From: Maribacter halichondriae
GTDB lineage: Bacteria; Bacteroidota; Bacteroidia; Flavobacteriales; Flavobacteriaceae
DNA: 64,000 bases
Assembly (NCBI RefSeq): GCF_027474825.1
Contig: NZ_CP107030.1
Coordinates: forward strand, 1,047,001-1,111,000
Reading direction: 5' to 3'
Position 1 is the stretch's first letter, and each line of letters starts with the position of its first letter. Both the position numbers and the translations under genes were made by a program. Positions 18,511-25,753 of the stretch are shown piece by piece. The notes beneath the pieces are model-generated. The model worked only from the letters and a program-made list of their open reading frames with translations, did not search any database and had not been told where the DNA came from.

Positions 18511-20385
18511 ATGTGCTTTAAAAATTTACCGATTGCATTTGATGAAGATGGAAACGCCTATTTAAAAGAAGGTCTCAAAGATCCCTATGAGCATAAAGTA
18601 GTCGATTTAGGTGAGGAGCAGGAAGTTTTAAAAGGCTTGTTGGAACGCAACGGATTTATCAGAAATATAGATTATGACCCAGTAACCCGTGTTGCCGGTG
18701 CGCTCGCTTTTCACAGCGTAGTTGACTTGGAAAAAAGGAAGGTATTGTCTACAAACTCAATGGCTACGCTGTTTCGTGGCTATGAAGTGATTCTAAAGGG
18801 TAGAGACCCTAGGGATGCAGCTTATATTAGTAGTAGAGCTTGCGGAGTTTGTGGTGGCGTACACGCTACAACCGCGGCCTTGGCCATTGAAATGGCCTTA
18901 GACATCAAGCCACCACCATTGGGCATTGTTATGCGTAATATTCTATTGGCCATTGAATACCTCTACGATCATCCATTGCACCTTTTCTTGTTGGCCGGTC
19001 CTGACTATTCAGAAGAATTGGTTCGTGAGACCAATCCTGAACTCATAGATAAGGCGGCAGCTACTAAAGCAAAGCATAAAGATGTTCATGATTATGAAAC
19101 CGTTTTGGATATCATGAAAGATTTGAACCCCCTAAAAGGTAAATTATATCTCGAGGCATTGTCAATGACCCGTGTAGCTAGAGAAGCATACGTTTTTATC
19201 GGGGGTAAATATCCCCATCCTCAGTCTGTCGTGCCAGGCGGACTTTCGGTCACTGTGACTGCTTCTGTTCTTAATGAAGTCTACAGTAGATTGATTAAGT
19301 TTTTCGATTATAGCCAAAAAGTAACAGGAATCTGGGATGATGTTTTTGATTTCTTTTTGGAAAGCAACCCAGAATATGCAAAGTGCGGTATTCGACCGGC
19401 GACCATGATGGATACGGGGGTTTGGGATAGGCCAGACCATTATGACGCTTCTTTTGAAAATTGTGATAAATGGGGCGAAGCACGATGGTCTACACCGGGA
19501 GTTTTGGTAGATGGCGAGGTGGTTACCACGAAGCTTACCGAATTGAATGCAGGTTTAGAAGAATTTGTAGAACATTCCTATTACGAAAAATGGGACGGAC
19601 ATCGTTTTAAAGAAGATCCCAATGGGATGCCTTTAAGCCCAAACCATCCCTGGAACAAGGAGACCATTCCGAAACCCGGAAAGCAAAGCTGGAAAGACCG
19701 TTATAGCTGGGATACTGCCCCTACGTGGGACAGAATGCCGATGGAGGCTGGTGCGTATACCAGAATGTATATGACCGCAAAAGCGCAAAAAGCCCCTGCA
19801 AGTCAATTTTTGGAAAATACGGGAACCAGTATGAAAATTCATGTGCCCAAACATTTTCTCCCAGAAAAAACCTTAGAATGGAAAATTCCGGAACATTGGA
19901 ATGCCTTTGAACGTAACAGAGCAAGAGCGTATTGTATACCCTATTCGGCCATGGTCGCTATGGAGAATTGGCTGCTTGCAATGGATCTTATCAAAAACGG
20001 AGAAACAAAAGTAAGTGTGCCATACGAGATTCCTAAAAAAGGAACACATATCGGTTTTGGAGCATGGGGTGCCGGCAGAGGTTTCCTAACACACCATCTC
20101 ATTGTGGAGAATGGTGTTATTGAAAATTATCAAATTATTACCCCGTCCACACTTAATGCAGCACCAAGAACTCCTTGGGGTGAAATGGGCCCTTATGAAG
20201 AGGCGGTACTAAATACACCCATTCTTGAAAAATTCGATAAACCAGAAGACTATAAGGGCATCGACATTTTAAGAGCTATCCGTAGTTTTGATCCTTGTAT
20301 GCCTTGTACCACACATATCATGGCCAAGGATTCTGATCATATGGTAACAAGAGAGGTAACAACCTGTGCATGTGGTATTGAATAA
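18511..20385 (+). CDS. [NiFe]-hydrogenase large (catalytic) subunit
   Basis: The 624-residue catalytic subunit that splits H2. The Ni-Fe site ligands are all present: L1 motif C111-G-V-C114-G-G-V-H and L2 motif D-P-C596-M-P-C599-T-T-H602. A 22-residue C-terminal extension (603-624, with two further Cys near the end) follows H602 and should be removed by an endopeptidase after Ni insertion. It overlaps the next gene by 20 bp. With the small subunit and no cytochrome b gene, electrons probably go to quinone by another route, such as the microprotein scaffold (inference). Confidence 0.96.
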   Translation: MCFKNLPIAFDEDGNAYLKEGLKDPYEHKVVDLGEEQEVLKGLLERNGFIRNIDYDPVTRVAGALAFHSVVDLEKRKVLSTNSMATLFRGYEVILKGRDPRDAAYISSRACGVCGGVHATTAALAIEMALDIKPPPLGIVMRNILLAIEYLYDHPLHLFLLAGPDYSEELVRETNPELIDKAAATKAKHKDVHDYETVLDIMKDLNPLKGKLYLEALSMTRVAREAYVFIGGKYPHPQSVVPGGLSVTVTASVLNEVYSRLIKFFDYSQKVTGIWDDVFDFFLESNPEYAKCGIRPATMMDTGVWDRPDHYDASFENCDKWGEARWSTPGVLVDGEVVTTKLTELNAGLEEFVEHSYYEKWDGHRFKEDPNGMPLSPNHPWNKETIPKPGKQSWKDRYSWDTAPTWDRMPMEAGAYTRMYMTAKAQKAPASQFLENTGTSMKIHVPKHFLPEKTLEWKIPEHWNAFERNRARAYCIPYSAMVAMENWLLAMDLIKNGETKVSVPYEIPKKGTHIGFGAWGAGRGFLTHHLIVENGVIENYQIITPSTLNAAPRTPWGEMGPYEEAVLNTPILEKFDKPEDYKGIDILRAIRSFDPCMPCTTHIMAKDSDHMVTREVTTCACGIE

Positions 20386-20917
20386 TATCCTAATAGGTAC
20401 GGTTGGTTATCACCTATTACGTAATCATTCTGTAGGCCCTATTTTGCTTCCGCAACTAAATGCGGAGGCTTGGAATGACAAAGTGACCATTGAAGAAATG
20501 AACTGGGGTCCTATTGCCATTGTTCAATATTTTCAAACACTTAAGATTCCGTTTGACCGCGTTATTTTTTTAGTGGCTATAGAGAGAGCAGAGCGGAAAA
20601 TTGGTGATATCTCCGTTTATCAATGGTTGGGAAAACTGCCTGACGAAAAACAAATTCAAGCTTGTGTTGGTGATGCGGCGACTGGTGTGATTTCGGTTGA
20701 AAACCTCCTTGTGATAGGTGAGTTCTTCAAAATTTGGCCCAAGGAAGTATTTTTGGTTGATGTTGAACCGGGAGAAGAGCAGGCCGGTGAGCACCTCACT
20801 GAGGAGGTAAAAGATAAGATTCCTGAAATTTTACGTATTTTAGAAGAGCTGACCCAGGATGGAGCGGTTTTGATGGAAACTAAAAAGCTGCAAGGGGACA
20901 CACTATTCGAAGAGTAA
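20366..20917 (+). CDS. Divergent HycI/HupD-fold protein, protease-like but lacking the usual acidic metal ligand
   Basis: 183 residues. The overall pattern follows hydrogenase maturation endopeptidases: N-terminal strand-Gly loop (ILIGTVGYHLLRNHSVGP), a middle strand (FDRVIFLVAI) and a late strand (KEVFLVDVEP). The G-N-x-L-x-x-D-D-G signature is replaced by G-T-V-G-Y-H-L-L-R-N-H, so the first metal-binding Asp is missing. It may be a chaperone for the large subunit rather than a protease; the operon carries a second, canonical protease at 22438. It overlaps the large subunit by 20 bp. Confidence 0.6.
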   Translation: MHVVLNNILIGTVGYHLLRNHSVGPILLPQLNAEAWNDKVTIEEMNWGPIAIVQYFQTLKIPFDRVIFLVAIERAERKIGDISVYQWLGKLPDEKQIQACVGDAATGVISVENLLVIGEFFKIWPKEVFLVDVEPGEEQAGEHLTEEVKDKIPEILRILEELTQDGAVLMETKKLQGDTLFEE

Positions 20918-20921
20918 GAAT

Positions 20922-21317
20922 ATGAATGATAAAATAGAAGACAGCCCATTACGTTCCCTTTTTTGGAAGGATGAGATTCTGCAGGTATTATACTGGATGC
21001 ACGGTGAAGGTATGGGGTCAGAGGTAAGTCTGCCTCAAATGCTTCCCTTTTTAAATACTTCTTATCAAAATTTAGAATATCATCTTCAAAAAATAACTGA
21101 TGCAGGTTTGCTTGTCGGTGATAAGAAAGAAGGTGTCATCTATTACAAATTATCTGAATCTGGCAAAAAAGAAGGAGGTCGGCAGTTTGCCGAGGCATTT
21201 CAAGGTATGCAAAAAGCTGGGCATGGAGAATGCGGTCCTGATTGCGAATTTTGTTACGGTTCTGACGGGGTAAAGCTTGAAAACTGTGTTCATAACTGTG
21301 CTAGCGGCTCCCACTAA
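20922..21317 (+). CDS. Winged-helix protein with C-terminal Cys cluster
   Basis: 131 residues. Residues about 15-85 look like a winged helix (KDEILQVLYWM..., NTSYQNLEYHLQKITDAGLL, then a beta-wing GVIYYKLSESGKK). The last 30 residues carry five Cys in C-x3/4-C-x2-C...C-x3-C (ECGPDCEFCYG, ENCVHNC) plus His. It could be a redox-, nickel- or iron-sensing regulator of the hydrogenase operon, or an Fe-S protein. Starts 4 bp after the previous stop. No known family assigned. Confidence 0.7.
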   Translation: MNDKIEDSPLRSLFWKDEILQVLYWMHGEGMGSEVSLPQMLPFLNTSYQNLEYHLQKITDAGLLVGDKKEGVIYYKLSESGKKEGGRQFAEAFQGMQKAGHGECGPDCEFCYGSDGVKLENCVHNCASGSH

Positions 21318-21318
21318 T

Positions 21319-21612
21319 ATGAAACCTATACTTTTTAACAATGTAGAGTTCAAGGAAATCATGCAGTATATGCAAGAATTGGTCAAACAATCAGCGACTA
21401 TTGAAGATGAGCAAACAAAGGAATTTATTTCGGAAATACTCAAGTATTATGACTTAATGCATCGCGAGCCTCTTTCAAGAATGCTTCAAGCTATTGAAAG
21501 TAGCTACCCTGATTTAAAAGATACCCTAAAACAAGACTATACAATAAATACACTTTTAGAGCTTTATGATTTTGAAAGCACCAACCTCCCTAATATTCAA
21601 AAAAAGACCTAG
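21319..21612 (+). CDS. Small helical protein of the hydrogenase operon, function unknown
   Basis: 97 residues, acidic and predicted all-helical (VEFKEIMQYMQELVKQSATIEDEQTKEFISEILKYYDLMH). ATG 21319 was chosen because the in-frame start at 21277 would overlap the previous gene. It overlaps the lipoprotein gene that follows by 47 bp. Possibly a hydrogenase assembly factor; the function is not recognised. Confidence 0.65.
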   Translation: MKPILFNNVEFKEIMQYMQELVKQSATIEDEQTKEFISEILKYYDLMHREPLSRMLQAIESSYPDLKDTLKQDYTINTLLELYDFESTNLPNIQKKT

Positions 21613-22423
21613 TTTTCTGCTTATTTTGCTGACTGTTTTGCTGGGTATGGGATGCAAAGATGATTCTAAAAAGGATAGTACAGCAGTACAAATTGAGGCT
21701 GCCAATCAAGACTTGAGCGAGGCGGAGAAATTGGTAGATGAAGCCATAAATCACTCCGGAGGCATGAGCAATTGGGCCGCTAAAAAAACCTTGTCCTATA
21801 CAAAAAACATTCAAAGTTATGATTCCACAGGTACTTTACTTCGAACCGTAGCACAAGCGCATAAGTATCGGTTAAAACCTTCCTTCAAGGCAAATATCAG
21901 TTGGGAGCAAGATGGAATCAAACACGAAATAATCAATAACGGAGGGCAAGCCTGGAAATTGGTCAACGGAAAAATTCAGGATGACGAAGCCTCTGTAAAT
22001 ACCGCTTGGAATTCTTCATTCGGTTCTCAGTATATGGTAAGTATGCCATTTAAATTAAAGGCCCCCGGAACCATACTAAACTATGAAGGTATTGATACCC
22101 TATCCAATAATAGAAAAGTACATAAGCTTAAAGTTACTTATGAAAAGGGTGCTGGAAGTTCAGGAGGAATGCATACCTGGCATTATTTTTTAAACATGGA
22201 TAACTATCAATTTGAGGCTAATTTTTTAGACCATGGTAAGGGATTCTCCTATACCGATTATGAAACCTTTGTAGAGGTTGATGGCATAGCTGTTACCAAG
22301 GAAAGAAAAAGTTATGGTTCGAATGAAAACATGGAAACTACCTACCTTAAAACTATATATAGCAATTCCGATATTCAATTTGATGTAGAATTGCCGGAAG
22401 AATTGTTTAAAGTAAACAACTAA
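21566..22423 (+). CDS. Hydrogenase-locus lipoprotein, LolA/LolB-like beta fold (DUF6503-like)
   Basis: 285 residues with a lipoprotein signal (LTVLLGMGC-KDD). The mature part has a pattern seen in outer-membrane lipoprotein-sorting-like beta barrels: VDEAINHSGGMSNWAAKKTLSYTKNIQ, then many antiparallel strands. It resembles the membrane protein at 23015 in several places: VDEAI..SGGM..W and VDDIVDAAGGLDTW, SMPFKLK in both, and a terminal ELPEELF/ELPDGFF. The two are paralogues inside the hydrogenase operon. Their role could be scaffold or lipid/quinone handling at the cell envelope (inference). Confidence 0.7.
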   Translation: MILKAPTSLIFKKRPSFLLILLTVLLGMGCKDDSKKDSTAVQIEAANQDLSEAEKLVDEAINHSGGMSNWAAKKTLSYTKNIQSYDSTGTLLRTVAQAHKYRLKPSFKANISWEQDGIKHEIINNGGQAWKLVNGKIQDDEASVNTAWNSSFGSQYMVSMPFKLKAPGTILNYEGIDTLSNNRKVHKLKVTYEKGAGSSGGMHTWHYFLNMDNYQFEANFLDHGKGFSYTDYETFVEVDGIAVTKERKSYGSNENMETTYLKTIYSNSDIQFDVELPEELFKVNN

Positions 22424-22437
22424 ACTATTGGGCTACT

Positions 22438-22949
22438 GTGCTGAAAAAAATCCTAATTGCCGGAGTTGGTAATGAATTAAAGCAGGATGATGCCTTCGGT
22501 ATTGAATTCGCCAAAAAATTTCGGGATGTTGTTTCTCATTTAGGCCATATTATGGTAATGGAAGTGGGTATCGGAGGTATTCATTTAGTACAAGAGTTAC
22601 ACGCAGAGTATGATATTTTGGTATTAGTAGATGCCGTGGCGTGGGGCGAAGAGGCAGGCCATATTTATTTTCGGGAAATGGAAAAAGTGTCCGATATTGA
22701 GGAAATGCCCGTTTTTGAAAAAGAACGTTTCTTGCCGACATGCACTATACCAACCCTATCAGAGCCTTGATGTTGGCCAAGGCATTGAAAGTCTTGCCCA
22801 ATGAAGTATATATCTTGGGTTGTGAGGCTGCAGAACACAATGACTTTGCTATCGGAATGACCACTGTGGTTGAAAATGCGATACCTCGAGCGATCGGCCA
22901 GTTGCAAAGCTGGCTGAGCACTAAAAAACTGGCAAATTTTGAATTGTGA
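22438..22949 (+). CDS. [NiFe]-hydrogenase maturation endopeptidase, frameshifted
   Basis: The specific protease that trims the large-subunit C-terminus. It starts with GTG. The first part has the nickel-binding signature (GVGNELKQDDAFG, then DILVLVDAV) and the second part reads M-H-Y-T-N-P-I-R-A-L-M-L-A. The frames are joined by adding one T at 22728-22730, giving ...KERFLADMHYTNP..., total about 170 residues, the usual size. The catalytic Asp and His are all present after repair. As read, the protein would end early at 22770. Either assembly error or a recent mutation that would block maturation. Confidence 0.85.
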
Positions 22950-23014
22950 CAGGTATATAAAATTATTTCTTTTTAAGTAGGATTTTTGTAACTTTATAAG
23001 ACAAATAGCATATT

Positions 23015-24001
23015 ATGAATCAGGACATTAAGCCAAATCAAAGCCCCAAAAAGGTTCAGAAACAATCCGAGGAAAAAATCCCTTGGTGGTTTAACATGCA
23101 TGTAAAAGACTTGGTAAAACCCATTACCATAAAACGCATACAATTAGTATCTGCAGGAGCACTTTTACTTGCTTTAATTGCTGGTGGATCATATGCATGG
23201 GAAAATTTTTTAAGGGAGCCCACGGGTGCTGAATTTGTTGATGATATCGTTGATGCAGCCGGTGGTCTTGATACCTGGAATAGCATTGAACATGGGCAGT
23301 TTACACGTACCCATAATTTGTACGATGATACTGGTGAATTATTAAAGTCTACCGAAGAGACTTTTTATTTCAAAAGAGGAAAGGAAGGCCTAAAGTTGCA
23401 GGTTAAGTCTGTTGGAAATGATAATAGTGAAGTGGTGGTTGGAAAGGATGACGAAGGATTTTGGGCAACCAAAGACAATCAAACGGTAGACCCAATGGTT
23501 GCAGCCAAGGATGAAGGAATGATGTGCGATTCTAAATTTTGTGACCCTCAATGTGCTTCTTCGATGGCATTCTTTCGGTTTTCAATGCCGTTTAAACTAA
23601 AAGATAGGGGAGTGAATGCGAGTTTGGCATCAACGGGATTCAATATTGCGGAGTTGAATTTGCTGGGAGGTTCTGGTAAAGAACCGACTTTGCTTGATAT
23701 TTCTTATGACCCCAAAGTGGGAAAGGATAGCTGGCGGTTTTATGTAGACCCTCAGGATAAATTGATTCACAAAGTTGAATATTATAACAAGTCTGATAAA
23801 GGGGAAACCCGCCCCGAAGAAATTTATTGGACAGATCACAAAAACGTTGATGGCATAACTTTTAGCCATCGATGGACAAGGTATTGGCCCAATGGCAAGG
23901 TCATGGACGAATATGTGTATTCAGACGTGAACTTGGACAGCGAATTACCTGACGGATTTTTCAATAGAAGAAATTCTTCGTCAATTGCTGCAAATCGATA
24001 G
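23015..24001 (+). CDS. Membrane-anchored paralogue of the 21566 lipoprotein, function unknown
   Basis: 328 residues: a cytoplasmic basic N-terminus (about 1-45), one transmembrane helix (about 47-66), and an exported domain resembling the 21566 lipoprotein. A distinctive Cys group, MMCDSKFCDPQCASS (about residues 169-183), could bind metal or form disulfides. It has no frameshift. It is the last gene of the forward hydrogenase operon, 65 bp after the protease gene, possibly with its own promoter, and converges on the reverse-strand cooC-like gene. Function not recognised. Confidence 0.72.
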   Translation: MNQDIKPNQSPKKVQKQSEEKIPWWFNMHVKDLVKPITIKRIQLVSAGALLLALIAGGSYAWENFLREPTGAEFVDDIVDAAGGLDTWNSIEHGQFTRTHNLYDDTGELLKSTEETFYFKRGKEGLKLQVKSVGNDNSEVVVGKDDEGFWATKDNQTVDPMVAAKDEGMMCDSKFCDPQCASSMAFFRFSMPFKLKDRGVNASLASTGFNIAELNLLGGSGKEPTLLDISYDPKVGKDSWRFYVDPQDKLIHKVEYYNKSDKGETRPEEIYWTDHKNVDGITFSHRWTRYWPNGKVMDEYVYSDVNLDSELPDGFFNRRNSSSIAANR

Positions 24002-24012
24002 ACTAGGTTTAG

Positions 24013-24783
24013 CTACCCGGCTAGAATAGAATCGCATAATTTTTCTAAGGCTTTTACTACTTTGGCCTCAGGGTCAAAATCGATAACGGACATCCCTTTC
24101 AGGTCTGCAGCCATGACCTGTTCGTCAAACGGAACGAATGCCGCAATCGGAAGGTTGATTTTAGCGCAGTACTCGCGTATGGCCATTTCATCTTCTTTCG
24201 TGCGTACCTTATTGGCAATGGCCTCAACTTGACCAATACCCAATTGTTCCGCCATTTCAGCAAATCGCGATGCCGCCTCTAAGGATCTGTAATAGGGTTC
24301 GACCACCGTATATATTTTATCAACATATTTAGAGGTTCCCCGTTTCATATGTTCTAGCGATGCCTCTGTATCCAAAACCATAATTTGGCCTTGTTCAGAG
24401 GTTAAGGCCGCATTTACCAATTCGCGAACAACGGTATGTGAACCACACATACATCCAGTTCCAGCCTTTTCAGGTTTCCCTACCTTTAGCAAGGTCACAT
24501 TATCTGTCACCTTTTGCCCATACGTATCCAAAACTTCTTGAAAGGGCATTTTGACCTGAAATTTCCATTTCCCATCTTCGGTCTCCACTCTTTCAATAAT
24601 ATCGGTGCTTAAATTAGGCGGTCCCACATCAGATTTGTCAATACCCAGAACAATAGAGAGGTTGGGGTTGGGGTCGCCATCGATAGCAAGTACAGTATCA
24701 CCTTTGGCTCCGAAAATACGGCAAAGCGTTCCACTAATAGTGGTTTTACCCACTCCACCTTTACCTGCTATTGCTATCTTCAT
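24013..24783 (-). CDS. CooC-like MinD-family ATPase, probable nickel-insertion factor
   Basis: 256 residues with a deviant Walker A (GKGGVGKTT, residues 7-15), IDGDPNPNLS, a C-M-C motif (TGCMCGSH) of the CooC type, and a VLDTEA Walker B region. CooC proteins load Ni into CO dehydrogenase. No CODH is in this window, and hypA and hypB are missing from the cluster, so this ATPase may take the HypB role, as MinD-family HypB does in some archaea (established for Thermococcus; the transfer to this organism is inference). It is the last gene of the reverse hyp operon. Confidence 0.8.
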   Translation of the reverse strand: MKIAIAGKGGVGKTTISGTLCRIFGAKGDTVLAIDGDPNPNLSIVLGIDKSDVGPPNLSTDIIERVETEDGKWKFQVKMPFQEVLDTYGQKVTDNVTLLKVGKPEKAGTGCMCGSHTVVRELVNAALTSEQGQIMVLDTEASLEHMKRGTSKYVDKIYTVVEPYYRSLEAASRFAEMAEQLGIGQVEAIANKVRTKEDEMAIREYCAKINLPIAAFVPFDEQVMAADLKGMSVIDFDPEAKVVKALEKLCDSILAG

Positions 24784-24804
24784 TACAATTTGAGTTTGGT
24801 ACTA

Positions 24805-25062
24805 TTATTGGTCGTCTGGCCGTATATCATCAAGTTCATCGGTTCCCAGTAGAAAATCCATAGTACGTTTTGCTTCTGCCTCATCCACTACACTCATGGC
24901 TACACCAACATGAACCAGCACATAGTCGCCTTCCACGGCCTCTGGAACGAGGCCTAGATTGATTTTTTTTACAATACCATCGAAGGATACTTTGCCTATT
25001 CTGAAAACACTTTCTATTTTATCCTCAAAACCTATAATTTTTCCGGGTACAGCCAAACACAT
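24805..25062 (-). CDS. hypC: Hydrogenase maturation chaperone HypC
   Basis: 85 residues, starting M-C-L-A-V-P-G with the essential Cys2 that holds the Fe(CN)2CO precursor with HypD. The small OB-fold core (VSFDGIVKKINLGLVPEAVEGDYVLVHVGVA) is intact. It lies 21 bp before the CooC-like gene and 16 bp after the TetR gene. Confidence 0.95.
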   Translation of the reverse strand: MCLAVPGKIIGFEDKIESVFRIGKVSFDGIVKKINLGLVPEAVEGDYVLVHVGVAMSVVDEAEAKRTMDFLLGTDELDDIRPDDQ

Positions 25063-25078
25063 GAATATGGATTTAATA

Positions 25079-25744
25079 TCAGGTTAATTTACGGAAATCA
25101 AGCGAGATAGATTCATCCAAATAAAATTTTAATTGAGGCAGTATCACAGCTTCAAATTCCATCCACCCGGCTTCGGTAAGCAAAGGAACCAATTGATTCC
25201 AAATAAATTCTTTAAAATGCCCCTCACCAATTTCACTTTTACCACGCACCTGACGTTGCGTAAGCCAAAATGTAATAATCATCCAAATTGATTCTGCAGT
25301 ATGTAGGTATTGCCTATCTAATTGTTCAGGTTTTATGATGCCTTTTTCCGAATTCAACCGCAACCATTCTTCTATTTGTACAATCATTTTCTCCAAATAT
25401 GTCACACGTTTTGCGTGCATTTTTGGGTAGGCCCTTTCCATTTCAAGGAGATCCAAGAAATAAAAGGAATACTGATTGAGCACAAAAAAATAGCGTCCCA
25501 AATGATTGTCAAAGTCAATGAGGGATGGAAAATTTTGGTCAACGGATAATAACAACTCCAGTTCATTTCCCAATTCTGCGTCTATAGCTTGAATTATAGC
25601 TTTTTTGCTGTAATAATGGTACGCAAGATTTCCCACGCTAATACCCGATTCGTCGGCGATTTGTTGCAGGCGAATATTGACCAATCCCTTTTCATTAAAG
25701 AGTTTGATAGCAGCGTTTAATATTTTTTGCTTCGTACCGCTCAT
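25079..25744 (-). CDS. TetR-family transcriptional regulator
   Basis: 221 residues. The N-terminal helix-turn-helix is clear (LNAAIKLFNEKGLVNIRLQQIADESGISVGNLAYHYYSKKAII). The C-terminal ligand domain is large and Leu/Tyr-rich. It is embedded between the TonB receptor (9 bp) and hypC, so it probably regulates the hydrogenase/nickel locus; the ligand is unknown. Confidence 0.85.
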   Translation of the reverse strand: MSGTKQKILNAAIKLFNEKGLVNIRLQQIADESGISVGNLAYHYYSKKAIIQAIDAELGNELELLLSVDQNFPSLIDFDNHLGRYFFVLNQYSFYFLDLLEMERAYPKMHAKRVTYLEKMIVQIEEWLRLNSEKGIIKPEQLDRQYLHTAESIWMIITFWLTQRQVRGKSEIGEGHFKEFIWNQLVPLLTEAGWMEFEAVILPQLKFYLDESISLDFRKLT

Positions 25745-25753
25745 TGAATTTGT

